Of a stretch of 64,000 nt of DNA, positions 1-9,013 are shown piece after piece. Below the pieces are notes generated by a model. It was not told the DNA's origin. It worked only from the letters and a program-made list of their open reading frames with translations, and searched no databases. The DNA is taken from positions 1 through 64,000 of the forward strand of contig CAYRLG010000017.1 of assembly GCA_964425195.1 (NCBI GenBank), written 5' to 3'. Both the position numbers and the translations under genes were made by a program. Positions within the stretch are counted from its first letter, which is position 1; each line of letters opens with the position of its first letter. This stretch comes from Desulfamplus sp964425195 (lineage in GTDB: Bacteria > Desulfobacterota > Desulfobacteria > Desulfobacterales > Desulfobacteraceae).

Positions 1-1
1 G

Positions 2-148
2 AATCTTCATATTAATGCTCTATATGGTGAAAATGAACACCATATTTTAGAGTCTATTTTTAAGGCTCTTGGAAGGGCGTTAAAGGTGGCTTGTACCATT
101 GACTCTCAGATTGGAACAGGTATTCTCTCAAGCAAAGGAATTTTGTAA
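2..148 (+). CDS. hisB: HisB C-terminus (partial)
   Basis: This is the last 48 codons of imidazoleglycerol-phosphate dehydratase, the enzyme that removes water from imidazole glycerol phosphate in histidine synthesis. The 5' part lies before the window. The visible piece has the family's C-terminal signature: N-x-H, then YGENEHHILES with the paired histidines that bind the manganese ions, then FKALGRAL and a final IGTGILSSKG. The reading frame is open from base 2 to a TAA stop. Confidence 0.9.
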   Translation, partial: NLHINALYGENEHHILESIFKALGRALKVACTIDSQIGTGILSSKGIL

Positions 149-190
149 AGCGATCCCACCCTATTTTCTTTTGACTCCATTGACAACCAC

Positions 191-219
191 TTGACAGTAG
201 TTAATTTTTAGCTTTTAAA
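191..219 (+). promoter_or_regulatory. Candidate sigma-70 promoter for dnaG
   Basis: TTGACA at 191-196 is followed after 17 bases by TTTAAA at 214-219. It lies between the hisB stop and the dnaG start and points the right way. The -35 is perfect; the -10 is only fair. An operon dnaG-rpoD would start here. Confidence 0.45.
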
Positions 220-293
220 TTCGAGCCTTAAGATGTCCAAATTAAGGTTTGTATTTTAGAATTTTTTCTATTTGGGGAGTTAGCTTTAATTGC

Positions 294-2285
294 ATGTTTA
301 TTCCAGAAGAAAAAATTTCCGAGATATTGAATGCGTCAGATATAATTGAGGTAATATCTGACTCTGTTTCCTTAAGAAAAACCGGAAGCAACTATGTTGG
401 TCTTTGCCCTTTTCACTCTGAAAAAACCCCCTCCTTCTCTGTAAGCCCACAAAAGCAGATGTTTTACTGTTTTGGATGTAGTGCTGGTGGAAATGTTATC
501 TCATTTCTGATGAAGCATCTCGCTATATCTTTTATTGAAGCTATAAATTTGCTTGCAAAAAGGTATGGAGTTGCTCTTGAGATTAGAGACATAAGTTCTC
601 AGGAAAGGCAAAAACTTGAGTTAAAAGAGAGATTGTTTAGGTTAAATAATAGAGTCCAACAATATTATATAGAGCAGCTTAAAAAAAGTTCTTCTGCTGC
701 TTTGGCAAGAAGCTATTTAGAGAGAAGAGCAATTACCCCGCAGATAGTTGATGAGTTAGGTATTGGTTATGCCCCTAATAGATGGGATGGCGTTGTCTCT
801 TTGCTCAGACAGATGAGGTTGTCTAAAAGTTTAGCAGAACAGTCAGGGCTTGTACTTAAGAGAAAAACAGAGAGTGGATATTATGATCGTTTTAGAAATA
901 GAGTTATGTTTCCTATATTTGATGTAAATGTACAGGTGGCAGGTTTTGGCGGAAGAGTTATGGATGACTCTATGCCTAAATATCTTAACTCACCAGACAC
1001 ACCAATTTACAGTAAAAGAAAGATACTTTATGGTCTTCACGCTGCAAAAAGATACTGTCGCCAAATAGGAGAGGTCTATATTGTTGAGGGCTATTTTGAT
1101 TTTATTTCGCTATACCAAAGAGGGATAAAAAATTGTGTAGCCACTTTGGGAACAGCATTGACAGAAGATCATGTTCGACTGCTTAAAGGTTGTACATCAA
1201 AGGTCTCTGTTGTTTTTGATTCTGATAATGCTGGTATCAGTGCTGCATCAAGAAGTATTGATCTCTTTTTTAAAGAAGGGGTTGAGCTGCGTATAATTCT
1301 CCTTCCAGATGGCTATGATCCAGACTCTTTTGTTATAGAGTATGGTCCGGAAGCATTTCAATCTGTTGCAATGAATGCGATGTCAGCAATTGAATTTCTT
1401 ACAAAGATGGCTATTAAAAAACATGGGCTTTCAATTGAAGGCAAAGTTGCGGTTCTTGAAGAGCTTAAATCTTATATTGCAGCAATACAAGATACTACGG
1501 TACGCTCTTTGTACATAAGAGAGGTTGCATACCGTCTTGGTATTGATGAAAGTGCTGTTATCGAAAAAGTTAAACAGGGTTTTATGGCATCTAATTTAGA
1601 TACTAAAACTCATAATATCAAAAATTTACATGACAATAGACAATATTTAGATAACAGATATATAGCTGATAAAGTTAAGGGAGCAAGTATTAATAGTTTT
1701 GAGACATTTATACCAAGAGAGCAACAGTTAATCTCAATGATGCTCCAGTTTCCTGAGATAGTTGATGATGTAAAAAGAGAGAGAGTACTTGACTCTTTTT
1801 ATTCATCAGACCTCAGAGATGTTGGTATGAGGATTATTGATGTTGCAGCCTCATGTTTTAATCACGAATATTTGAAAGATAGAGGTCGTTATAGTAATGA
1901 AATCTCCTGTAATATTGGAGATATAAGAAGTAATAGTAAAGGCTTTGCAGCAGATGTTATGGCGTCTGCTAAGAGTGAGGCAGAAAGAGAGTTAATAGCT
2001 TCTCTTGCAATGATGGAGTTTGCAGATGTAGAAGATGATATAGTTTCAAAGTCTATATCTCTTATTAAGCGGATAATTCATGTGAGAAAGCGAAGTGAAA
2101 GTACTTTGATCCACGAGATTCGTAAAATTGAGCAGAATAGTAGAACAAAAAAGATAGAAGTGTTAAATAATATAGATATAGAGCAGGGTGTAGCAGTAGA
2201 ACAGGACAGTGGTACAGATCTCACTTTGGAGCTTCTTAGACAGAGGCAGATTGAGATCAGGCAATTACGAGGTTATGATAACTAA
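294..2285 (+). CDS. dnaG: DNA primase DnaG
   Basis: Synthesises RNA primers for the replication fork in association with the DnaB helicase. The frame is open from a TTG at 249, but family alignment and a GGGGAG motif upstream favour ATG 294, giving 663 residues with the usual IPEEKISEI beginning. The CHC2 zinc site is visible as Cys38, His41, Cys59 and Cys62. The TOPRIM catalytic core has Glu265 (IVEGYFDF) and the DxD pair Asp309/Asp311 (VVFDSDNAG). The C-terminal helicase-binding part is less conserved. rpoD follows after 26 bases, a common dnaG-rpoD pair. Confidence 0.95.
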   Translation: MFIPEEKISEILNASDIIEVISDSVSLRKTGSNYVGLCPFHSEKTPSFSVSPQKQMFYCFGCSAGGNVISFLMKHLAISFIEAINLLAKRYGVALEIRDISSQERQKLELKERLFRLNNRVQQYYIEQLKKSSSAALARSYLERRAITPQIVDELGIGYAPNRWDGVVSLLRQMRLSKSLAEQSGLVLKRKTESGYYDRFRNRVMFPIFDVNVQVAGFGGRVMDDSMPKYLNSPDTPIYSKRKILYGLHAAKRYCRQIGEVYIVEGYFDFISLYQRGIKNCVATLGTALTEDHVRLLKGCTSKVSVVFDSDNAGISAASRSIDLFFKEGVELRIILLPDGYDPDSFVIEYGPEAFQSVAMNAMSAIEFLTKMAIKKHGLSIEGKVAVLEELKSYIAAIQDTTVRSLYIREVAYRLGIDESAVIEKVKQGFMASNLDTKTHNIKNLHDNRQYLDNRYIADKVKGASINSFETFIPREQQLISMMLQFPEIVDDVKRERVLDSFYSSDLRDVGMRIIDVAASCFNHEYLKDRGRYSNEISCNIGDIRSNSKGFAADVMASAKSEAERELIASLAMMEFADVEDDIVSKSISLIKRIIHVRKRSESTLIHEIRKIEQNSRTKKIEVLNNIDIEQGVAVEQDSGTDLTLELLRQRQIEIRQLRGYDN

Positions 2286-2311
2286 TCAAGAGCCTTTGGG
2301 AGGCATTTTTT

Positions 2312-4414
2312 ATGGCAACAGACTCGGTTGAATCCAGAGATAGTGGGGCTTTAAGGAAAAAAATGGAGGATTTGATCCAAAAGGGAAAGAGAGAAGGATT
2401 TCTCTCTTATGCCGAAATTAATGAGGTGATTCCTGATAATGTTAAATCTTCTGATCAAATTGATAATATCCTGATGAGTTTTAATAATCTGGGTATCACA
2501 CTTGTCGATATGGATAACGATAAAGTAAAGAGTAAAAATAGACAATCTGCTGATCAGAAACAGAAAGATAAGGCTGTAGATGAACAAGAGTTAGCAACTG
2601 ACTCTTGCAAAACCTCAAATGGATCAACCAAAATAGTTCAAAAAATTGGGAAATCTGTAAATGATCCATTTAAACCTGCTAATCAACAAGTTAAGAGTGC
2701 AAACGATCGTACTAAACCAAAAGAACAACATAAAGTTCCAAAAGAGTTGTATAACCCATTGAAGGAGCTATACCAAAGAGAGGAAGGTGACGGAAGGAAG
2801 CATAATATCTCTGATGACGAATCAATGCCAAGCGATCACTCTGATATGGATAGATGGGGCGATAAAGATGAGACCGTTAGAAAGGTAAAAAGAGGTAGTC
2901 ACTTTCCAGCTAAAGCCGCTGATGACATGGAGTTTGGTACAGTGACAGACCCTGTTAAAATGTATCTACGTGAGATGGGAATGGTTACACTATTGAGTCG
3001 AGAAGGTGAAATAGAGATTGCTAAAAAGATTGAAGTTGGTGAACATGAGATATTAAAGTCAATGTTGGCAAGTCCTCTTGCCGTTAATGCTCTTCTTTTA
3101 CGTGGGGAGAGGATCGAATCAAAGAGAATGCCTCTTAAGCAGTTTTTAAGAGATGTAGATGAGGGTGATGGAGCTGTAGATGAGTCTGAAAAAAGAGAAA
3201 AAGTATTAAAAACTTTGTCTGATATACGTGCGGTTCATAGGAAAAATCTGGAGAAAAGAGAACAAATTTCTCATCCTGATCTTGATGCAACTTATGTTCG
3301 TAAGTTGAAAAATGATATAAAGACCAATAATGAAGAGATATATGAACTTTTAAAAGTATGGCGTATTGAGAACAGTATCATAGATGAGATAGAAAAGGAG
3401 ATAAGAAATAATATCAAGTGGTTTGATGTTATGGATAACCTTTTAAAAAGGTGTGCTGCAACCTTTAAGGTAAGGAAAGATGATTTAGCTCTTGAACTTG
3501 CTAATCCAGATATGTTTGTAGCTTGGGCTACTAAACATTCAGAAATAAATGAGCAGCGGGCACGTCTTCTCTGTTCTGATCTTACAAGTATTGTTGAACA
3601 GATTGAGAAAAAGAAAGATGTAATAAAAGGTGATATCTCCTCACTTAAGAAGATTGTCAAAGGTATTGATCGCGGTAGAATGCAAGCAAAAGATGCTAAA
3701 AGTGAACTTGTAAGGGCAAATCTTCGTTTAGTTGTAAGTATTGCAAAAAAATATACTAATCGTGGACTTCAGTTCCTCGATCTTATTCAAGAGGGCAACA
3801 TTGGTCTGATGAAGGCTGTGGATAAGTTTGAGTACAGAAGGGGTTATAAATTCAGTACCTATGCTACATGGTGGATAAGACAGGCAATAACAAGAGCTAT
3901 TGCAGATCAGGCAAGAACTATTAGAATTCCTGTTCACATGATTGAGACTATCAACAAATTGATTCGTACTTCAAGATATTTGGTTCAAGAGATGGGAAAA
4001 GAGCCATCACCTGAGGAGATTGCTGAAAAGATGGAGATATCTCTTGATAAGGTTAGGCGTGTACTAAAGATTGCAAGAGAGCCGATCTCTCTTGAGACCC
4101 CAATTGGAGAGGAAGAAGATAGCCATTTAGGTGATTTTATTGAAGATAAAAAGTTCTGTTTACCATCTGATGCAGCAATTAATTTAAATCTTGCGGAGCA
4201 GACCAGAAAGGTTCTTGCTACCTTAACTCCAAGAGAAGAGAAGGTGTTAAGGATGCGTTTTGGTATAGGAGAGAAGGCTGATCACACACTTGAAGAGGTT
4301 GGTAAAGATTTCACTGTAACACGTGAGCGAATAAGACAGATTGAGGCAAAGGCTTTAAGAAAGTTGAGACATCCCACTCGTAGTAAAAAGCTGAAGAGTT
4401 TTATTGAGATTTAG
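2312..4414 (+). CDS. rpoD: Primary sigma factor RpoD (sigma-70)
   Basis: Housekeeping sigma subunit of RNA polymerase, 700 residues. ATG 2312 has a GGGAGG ribosome site nine bases upstream. Region 1.1 occupies roughly residues 15-75, followed by a long charged, low-complexity linker (about 85-205). Region 1.2 starts near 213 (DPVKMYLREMG). A non-conserved insert with much helix follows. Regions 2.1-2.4 begin near residue 468 (RANLRLVVSIAKKY) and include FSTYATWWIRQAITRAI, which melts and reads the -10. Region 4 near the end (LTPREEKVLRMRFG, then TRERIRQIEAKALRKLR) reads the -35. The DxxR and WW motifs are intact, so this is the primary sigma, not an alternative one. Confidence 0.96.
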   Translation: MATDSVESRDSGALRKKMEDLIQKGKREGFLSYAEINEVIPDNVKSSDQIDNILMSFNNLGITLVDMDNDKVKSKNRQSADQKQKDKAVDEQELATDSCKTSNGSTKIVQKIGKSVNDPFKPANQQVKSANDRTKPKEQHKVPKELYNPLKELYQREEGDGRKHNISDDESMPSDHSDMDRWGDKDETVRKVKRGSHFPAKAADDMEFGTVTDPVKMYLREMGMVTLLSREGEIEIAKKIEVGEHEILKSMLASPLAVNALLLRGERIESKRMPLKQFLRDVDEGDGAVDESEKREKVLKTLSDIRAVHRKNLEKREQISHPDLDATYVRKLKNDIKTNNEEIYELLKVWRIENSIIDEIEKEIRNNIKWFDVMDNLLKRCAATFKVRKDDLALELANPDMFVAWATKHSEINEQRARLLCSDLTSIVEQIEKKKDVIKGDISSLKKIVKGIDRGRMQAKDAKSELVRANLRLVVSIAKKYTNRGLQFLDLIQEGNIGLMKAVDKFEYRRGYKFSTYATWWIRQAITRAIADQARTIRIPVHMIETINKLIRTSRYLVQEMGKEPSPEEIAEKMEISLDKVRRVLKIAREPISLETPIGEEEDSHLGDFIEDKKFCLPSDAAINLNLAEQTRKVLATLTPREEKVLRMRFGIGEKADHTLEEVGKDFTVTRERIRQIEAKALRKLRHPTRSKKLKSFIEI

Positions 4415-4436
4415 TTCTATTAGTGGAATTTTGGGC

Positions 4437-4464
4437 TTGACATTGCAACGAAAAAATATATACT
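4437..4464 (+). promoter_or_regulatory. Promoter of the tRNA-Met gene
   Basis: TTGACA (4437-4442), 16-base spacer, TATACT (4459-4464), sitting 30 bases ahead of the tRNA and just after the rpoD stop. The tRNA can therefore be made independently of rpoD. Confidence 0.7.
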
Positions 4465-4493
4465 TGCCACGTTCTTTTGATGATTGACTAAGG

Positions 4494-4570
4494 GGGCCTA
4501 TAGCTCAGTTTGGTAGAGCCACCGGCTCATAACCGGTCGGTCCCTGGTTCGAATCCAGGTGGGCCCACCA
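4494..4570 (+). tRNA. tRNA-Met (CAU)
   Basis: A full cloverleaf with encoded CCA: acceptor GGGCCTA pairs with TGGGCCC, the anticodon arm is ACCGG-CTCATAA-CCGGT, and the T arm is CCTGG-TTCGAAT-CCAGG. The anticodon is CAT. The first acceptor pair is G-C, so it is not an initiator fMet. Elongator Met is likely. A lysidine-modified Ile2 tRNA also has a CAT gene anticodon and cannot be wholly excluded by eye. Confidence 0.93.
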
Positions 4571-4851
4571 GAACACCTCTTATCATCTTTCATAAAAAAA
4601 CAAGTCAGGAAGCAGTGAAACATTGGCAATGTAAAATAGAAGAATATAAAATAAGAGTTATATAGTATATTGATAAAAGCGTGGTAATTATTACCACGCT
4701 TTTTTTATTTAAAATATAAGCCTTTAGGGCATAAAAATTTCATAGATTTTTATAAAAATATGGGAAAAAACTTACCCTCCTACTTTTATTACTTGCTCTG
4801 TTTTCTCTACTTAATAGAGGTATTATTTAGTTCTATGCTACAAGGAGTTTA
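4571..4851. other. Gap after tRNA-Met
   Basis: No gene seen. It holds the tRNA terminator (4676-4709) and AT-rich DNA leading to the ribosome site (AAGGAG at 4842-4847) of the next gene. Confidence 0.6.
4676..4709 (+). terminator. Rho-independent terminator
   Basis: Near-perfect inverted repeat with arms AAAGCGTGGT and ACCACGCTTT around an AT-rich loop, followed by a run of T. It lies about 105 bases beyond tRNA-Met and should end that transcript. Confidence 0.85.
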
Positions 4852-5670
4852 ATGGATACAACCGTTAAAGATATTTTTTTCATAATAGATGAAATAGCAC
4901 CGTTTAAACTTGCAGAAGAGTGGGATAACTGTGGACTTCAAGCTGGTAATCTTTTATGTTTAGTTAAAAAGATTCTTGTTGCTCTTGATATCTCTATGGA
5001 TGTTATGGATCATGCTGTTGCCTCCAACGTTGATCTTGTGGTTAGTCACCACCCTCTTATGCTCCGCCCTCCTAAAAGTATTGACTTCTCCATGATGCCT
5101 GGCTCTGTTATTGAAAGTGCGGCAAAACATAAAATCTCTATCATCTCTGCTCATACAAATTTAGATAAGGTTTATGGTGGATTGAATGACCATTTTGCCA
5201 ATATTGTGGGTTTAAAAAATATTAGCACTCTTATTCCATCATATAGAATAAATGATATGCACAATATGGATGGTATTGGGCGTATAGGAGAGCTTGACCA
5301 AATTTTATCTTTAAAAGAGTTTGCTTTTTACATTAAAAAAAGATTGAACCTTCAAACTATTAGGATGGCAGGATATCCTGAACTCCCTATAAAACGAGTT
5401 GCTATCTGTACAGGAAGTGGTGGTTCTCTGCTTAAAGATGTTTTTAAATCAGGGGTTGATGCTTATATTACCGGTGATATAAAATATCATGAAGCAAGAG
5501 AATTTGAAGAGGCAAAAGTGGGATTAATTGATGTTGGACATTTTGCGTCAGAGCGTATTGTAGTAGAACTTTTATGTAATAAACTTAAAAATATCTCTAT
5601 TGAAAAGAGTATGAATCTGGAGATTGAAGGGTTTTACGCAGATTCAGATCCATTTATCACTTTAGCGTGA
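4852..5670 (+). CDS. Nif3-like dinuclear metal-centre protein
   Basis: 272 residues of the Nif3/YbgI (DUF34, 'GTP cyclohydrolase 1 type 2 homolog') family, a conserved cytoplasmic protein that binds a pair of metal ions; its reaction is not settled. Metal ligands are visible in VVSHHPLML (two adjacent His), SAHTNLD, and near the C-terminus DVGHFASE. The middle has the GDIKYHEA segment. This is the short family form without the PII-like insert. ATG 4852 follows AAGGAG by four bases. In many deltaproteobacteria this gene sits beside the zinc-ribbon gene that follows here. Confidence 0.88.
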   Translation: MDTTVKDIFFIIDEIAPFKLAEEWDNCGLQAGNLLCLVKKILVALDISMDVMDHAVASNVDLVVSHHPLMLRPPKSIDFSMMPGSVIESAAKHKISIISAHTNLDKVYGGLNDHFANIVGLKNISTLIPSYRINDMHNMDGIGRIGELDQILSLKEFAFYIKKRLNLQTIRMAGYPELPIKRVAICTGSGGSLLKDVFKSGVDAYITGDIKYHEAREFEEAKVGLIDVGHFASERIVVELLCNKLKNISIEKSMNLEIEGFYADSDPFITLA

Positions 5671-5683
5671 TATTTTTATTCTG

Positions 5684-5710
5684 CGTTGCGTATCTTTAAG
5701 ATACACAACG
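5684..5710 (+). repeat. Hairpin between Nif3 and zinc-ribbon genes
   Basis: Imperfect inverted repeat: CGTTGCGTATC pairs with GATACACAACG (one C/A mismatch) around a short TTTAA loop. No T run follows, so it may stabilise or attenuate the mRNA rather than end it. Confidence 0.5.
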
Positions 5711-5743
5711 TTATAAATTGAGACTTTCACAGGGGAATCTTAA

Positions 5744-6469
5744 ATGATTGATATAACAAAGGTAGAGATTGATACTCTTGTCCAACTCCAGAGAGCAGAG
5801 ACAGATACAGTAGAGATTGAGTCGTATCTTAAGGGTGTTGAAAAGGAGAAAGCTCTATTAGAATTACAACTGACTGACTTTGAAAAATCACTTGGTAGGC
5901 TTAATAGCGAGCTTGAAATGATAAGTAGAGCCTGTATCGATTCTGAGCAGGAGTTAAAGCTAAATGATGAGCGTATTGAAAAGAGCAGTGCAAATTTAAA
6001 AAAAGTCAATAGTAAAGACTACGCTTTACTTTTAAGAGAGATAGATAATAATAAAAAGCGGCGAGATACTCTTGAGAACTTATATCTAAAAAATCTTGAT
6101 GAAAAAGAGCTAAAGCAGAGAGAGCTAAAAGAGCAACAAGAGATGTTCGCTCAGTTGACACAGCAGATTCGTTCTCAACAAGAAGATATTGACCGTAAAA
6201 GCCAATCAGATCGAGAGCGTCTTGAAAAGCATAGACAAAAGAGAGAAAAGATCGCTCAGACTCTTAATCCACAGCTTTTAAGTAGATTTAATGAGGTATC
6301 TCAAATGAGTGGAGGGCTTGCTGTAGTTGAAGTAAGGGATGAAGTTTGTCGTGGATGTTTTATGAACATTCCGCCTCAACTCTACATTGAAGTGAGGCGA
6401 TGTAAGCTACTTATTCAGTGTCCTCACTGTAATAAAATTTTATATCATGTTGAGTCGTTATCAGAGTAA
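5744..6469 (+). CDS. C4-type zinc-ribbon coiled-coil protein
   Basis: 241 residues. About residues 5-180 are heptad-rich coiled coil (many Glu, Lys, Leu). The C-terminus is a four-cysteine zinc ribbon, with the pairs VCRGCFMNIPP and IQCPHCNKILY, matching the zf-RING_7 (PF02591) family that is widespread beside Nif3 and RNase P RNA genes. Function is not established for the family; a nucleic-acid or ribosome-linked role is often guessed. GGGGAA lies just upstream of ATG 5744. rnpB begins about 50 bases after the stop, on the same strand. Confidence 0.85.
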   Translation: MIDITKVEIDTLVQLQRAETDTVEIESYLKGVEKEKALLELQLTDFEKSLGRLNSELEMISRACIDSEQELKLNDERIEKSSANLKKVNSKDYALLLREIDNNKKRRDTLENLYLKNLDEKELKQRELKEQQEMFAQLTQQIRSQQEDIDRKSQSDRERLEKHRQKREKIAQTLNPQLLSRFNEVSQMSGGLAVVEVRDEVCRGCFMNIPPQLYIEVRRCKLLIQCPHCNKILYHVESLSE

Positions 6470-6516
6470 TTTTTAGTTTACTAACTTTGATAACTTTTTA
6501 GTATAGTAGTAAACAT

Positions 6517-6900
<384 letters not shown>

Positions 6901-6918
6901 CTCAATAACAGTTTTAAG

Positions 6919-6936
6919 TATTGATAGATATCAATA
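6919..6936. promoter_or_regulatory. 18-bp palindrome upstream of sufC
   Basis: TATTGATAGATATCAATA is a perfect dyad (8-base arms, 2-base centre) 40 bases ahead of sufC and just after rnpB. It is a plausible operator for the suf genes. Which protein would bind is unknown; no Rrf2/IscR gene is seen nearby. Confidence 0.4.
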
Positions 6937-6976
6937 GAGACTAAAAAAGTTAGACAATAGAGGGATTCCAAATAAA

Positions 6977-7732
6977 ATGCTTATAATAGAAGAACTTAAG
7001 GTGGAAGTGGGCGACAAAGAGATTCTTCAAAATGTCAATCTTCATGTTCCTCACGGAGAGACCCATATTCTTTTTGGACCAAACGGCTCTGGAAAAACTT
7101 CTCTTATGATGACAATCATGGGATTTTCAGGATACAAGGTTACAAGAGGAAAGATCACCTTTAAGGGTGAAGATATCACTTACATGCCAATACATGAAAG
7201 AGCAAGGCTTGGAATAGGGGTTCTTTTCCAACGACCTCCAACAATAAATGGATTATCTACAAGAAAGATGGTTGAGATATGTGCGGGTAAAAAGGCAGTA
7301 GATATAGATGGCTTGTCAAAAAAGTTGCGATTTGATGAATTTATAGAGAGAGATGTTAACCATAATTTGTCTGGTGGAGAGATTAAACGGTCAGAGCTTC
7401 TTCAGTTATCTGCTCAACAACCTGATCTGCTCCTGTTAGATGAACCAGAATCTGGCGTTGATCTTGAGTCTATAGCCCTGCTTGGTGAGAGTATAAATAA
7501 TTTGCTAAATAGAGGTATAAAAAGACCATCACTATGTCATAGCCCTATCACATCATCTACTCCAAAATCAGCTTTGGTTATTACCCATACAGGACATATT
7601 TTAGATTATATCACTGCTGATAGGGGGCAAGTGCTTTATAAAGGTCAATTACGTTGTTCTCGCAATGCACGAGAAATATTAAAGTGGATCAGAGAGTATG
7701 GGTATGAAGATTGCGTTGGTTGTGCTGTCTAA
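6977..7732 (+). CDS. sufC: Fe-S assembly ATPase SufC
   Basis: ABC-type ATPase that drives the SufB scaffold during iron-sulfur cluster assembly; cytoplasmic. Walker A GPNGSGKTS is at residues 34-42, the signature is LSGGEIKRSE, Walker B is LLLLDEPESGVDLES, and the switch His is in LVITHTGH. The typical SufC sequence IMGFSGYKVTRGKI follows Walker A. There is an insert of about 15 residues between the Walker B helix and the switch strand (around GIKRPSLCHSPITSSTP), not usual in SufC. 251 residues. Pairs with the SufB-type gene 114 bases downstream. Confidence 0.93.
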   Translation: MLIIEELKVEVGDKEILQNVNLHVPHGETHILFGPNGSGKTSLMMTIMGFSGYKVTRGKITFKGEDITYMPIHERARLGIGVLFQRPPTINGLSTRKMVEICAGKKAVDIDGLSKKLRFDEFIERDVNHNLSGGEIKRSELLQLSAQQPDLLLLDEPESGVDLESIALLGESINNLLNRGIKRPSLCHSPITSSTPKSALVITHTGHILDYITADRGQVLYKGQLRCSRNAREILKWIREYGYEDCVGCAV

Positions 7733-7846
7733 GGGATACTCTAAGTGGAGGAAAGTTGAGATAGTATAATTGATTTAAGATATCTATTGTATAAACTTCA
7801 ATTCAATATATTAAACACATCAATATGTTAAACACAGGATTTAGGA

Positions 7847-9004
7847 ATGTTAAAAGAGGTCAGTTTATCAGATTATATAGATTTAGCAGAAGAGCACGAT
7901 TATATAGAAAATCTTGAAGCTATTGAACAAAAAGATGCAAAAGAGTTTGTAAGAGTAGGAATTGATACTGATAGCTCATTAAGAGCAGGGACATTTATAC
8001 AAAAAGATAGCTCTATTATTCATTGTAGTAAAAGTATTGAAGGAGTTGAGATAAGTGGAATTGCCAAATCACTTCAAAAGCATGAGTGGCTTGGGCAATA
8101 TTTGTGGAAACTTATCTCTCCTGACAAAGATGATATAACAAAAGCCGTGAAAGTTAATCCTGATCAAGGTTTCTTTATCCATACCCAAAAGGGGGTAAGG
8201 GTAAAAAAGCCTCTTCAGACCTGTTTGCATATTGCAAAAGAGAAGTTTTCCCAAAAAGTTCACAACATTGTTATTGTTGAAGAGGATTCTGAACTTCATA
8301 TTATTGCTGGTTGCTCAACTTCAGATCACCTTAAATCAGGACTTCATATAGGTTTGTCCGAGTTTTACGTTAAAAAGGGCGCAACTCTTAAATACACGAT
8401 GATCCATGACTGGGGTGAAAATGTCTATGTAAGACCAAAAACAGCGGTTCATGTTGAAGAGGGCGGCGTATATATATCAAACTATATCTCTCTTAAGCCA
8501 GTTGGCTCAATAGTTGCAAATCCAGTTACAATTTTAGAAAAAAATGCTACCGCAAGAATTAATAGTATCCTTGTTGCTGGTAAAGGGACATATATGGATA
8601 TGGGTTCCATAGTGGAACTCAATGGTACGGGTGCAAGAGCTGAAATAATATCAAGAGCTATTGTGGCAGGTGGCACAATTATCTCAAGAGGACATCTTAT
8701 GGGAAAAGAGCCTGGCGTTAAAGGGCATCTTGAGTGTAAAGGACTTATTTTAAAAGATGGGCTGCTCCATGCTATACCAGAGCTATCGGGTCATACTCCC
8801 GGGGTTGAAATGTCCCATGAAGCTGCGGTTGGAAAGATCGATAAGCGAGAGATTGAGTATCTTATGGCAAGAGGGGTGGATGAGCAGGAGGCAATATCCA
8901 CAATTGTAAGAGGATTTTTGAATGTTGAAATAGAAGGACTTCCGGCAGATCTTGCAGCCAGAATTGACGATGCAGTTAAAGAGACCGAAAAGGATATGAT
9001 GTAA
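7847..9004 (+). CDS. SufB/SufD-type Fe-S scaffold protein
   Basis: 385 residues of the SufBD beta-helix family (PF01458). The conserved C-terminal block is present: GHLECKGLILKDG, then HAIPELSGHTPGVEMSHEAA, VGKIDKREIEYLMARG and AISTIVRGFLN. A glycine- and beta-rich core spans about residues 110-310. With SufC it makes a two-gene SufCB unit; no SufA, SufE or SufS is adjacent, so this resembles the ancestral minimal (SMS-type) system of anaerobes rather than the full sufABCDSE operon. ATG 7847 follows AGGA. Whether to name it SufB or SufD cannot be settled by eye. Confidence 0.9.
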   Translation: MLKEVSLSDYIDLAEEHDYIENLEAIEQKDAKEFVRVGIDTDSSLRAGTFIQKDSSIIHCSKSIEGVEISGIAKSLQKHEWLGQYLWKLISPDKDDITKAVKVNPDQGFFIHTQKGVRVKKPLQTCLHIAKEKFSQKVHNIVIVEEDSELHIIAGCSTSDHLKSGLHIGLSEFYVKKGATLKYTMIHDWGENVYVRPKTAVHVEEGGVYISNYISLKPVGSIVANPVTILEKNATARINSILVAGKGTYMDMGSIVELNGTGARAEIISRAIVAGGTIISRGHLMGKEPGVKGHLECKGLILKDGLLHAIPELSGHTPGVEMSHEAAVGKIDKREIEYLMARGVDEQEAISTIVRGFLNVEIEGLPADLAARIDDAVKETEKDMM

Positions 9005-9013
9005 GAAAATACC

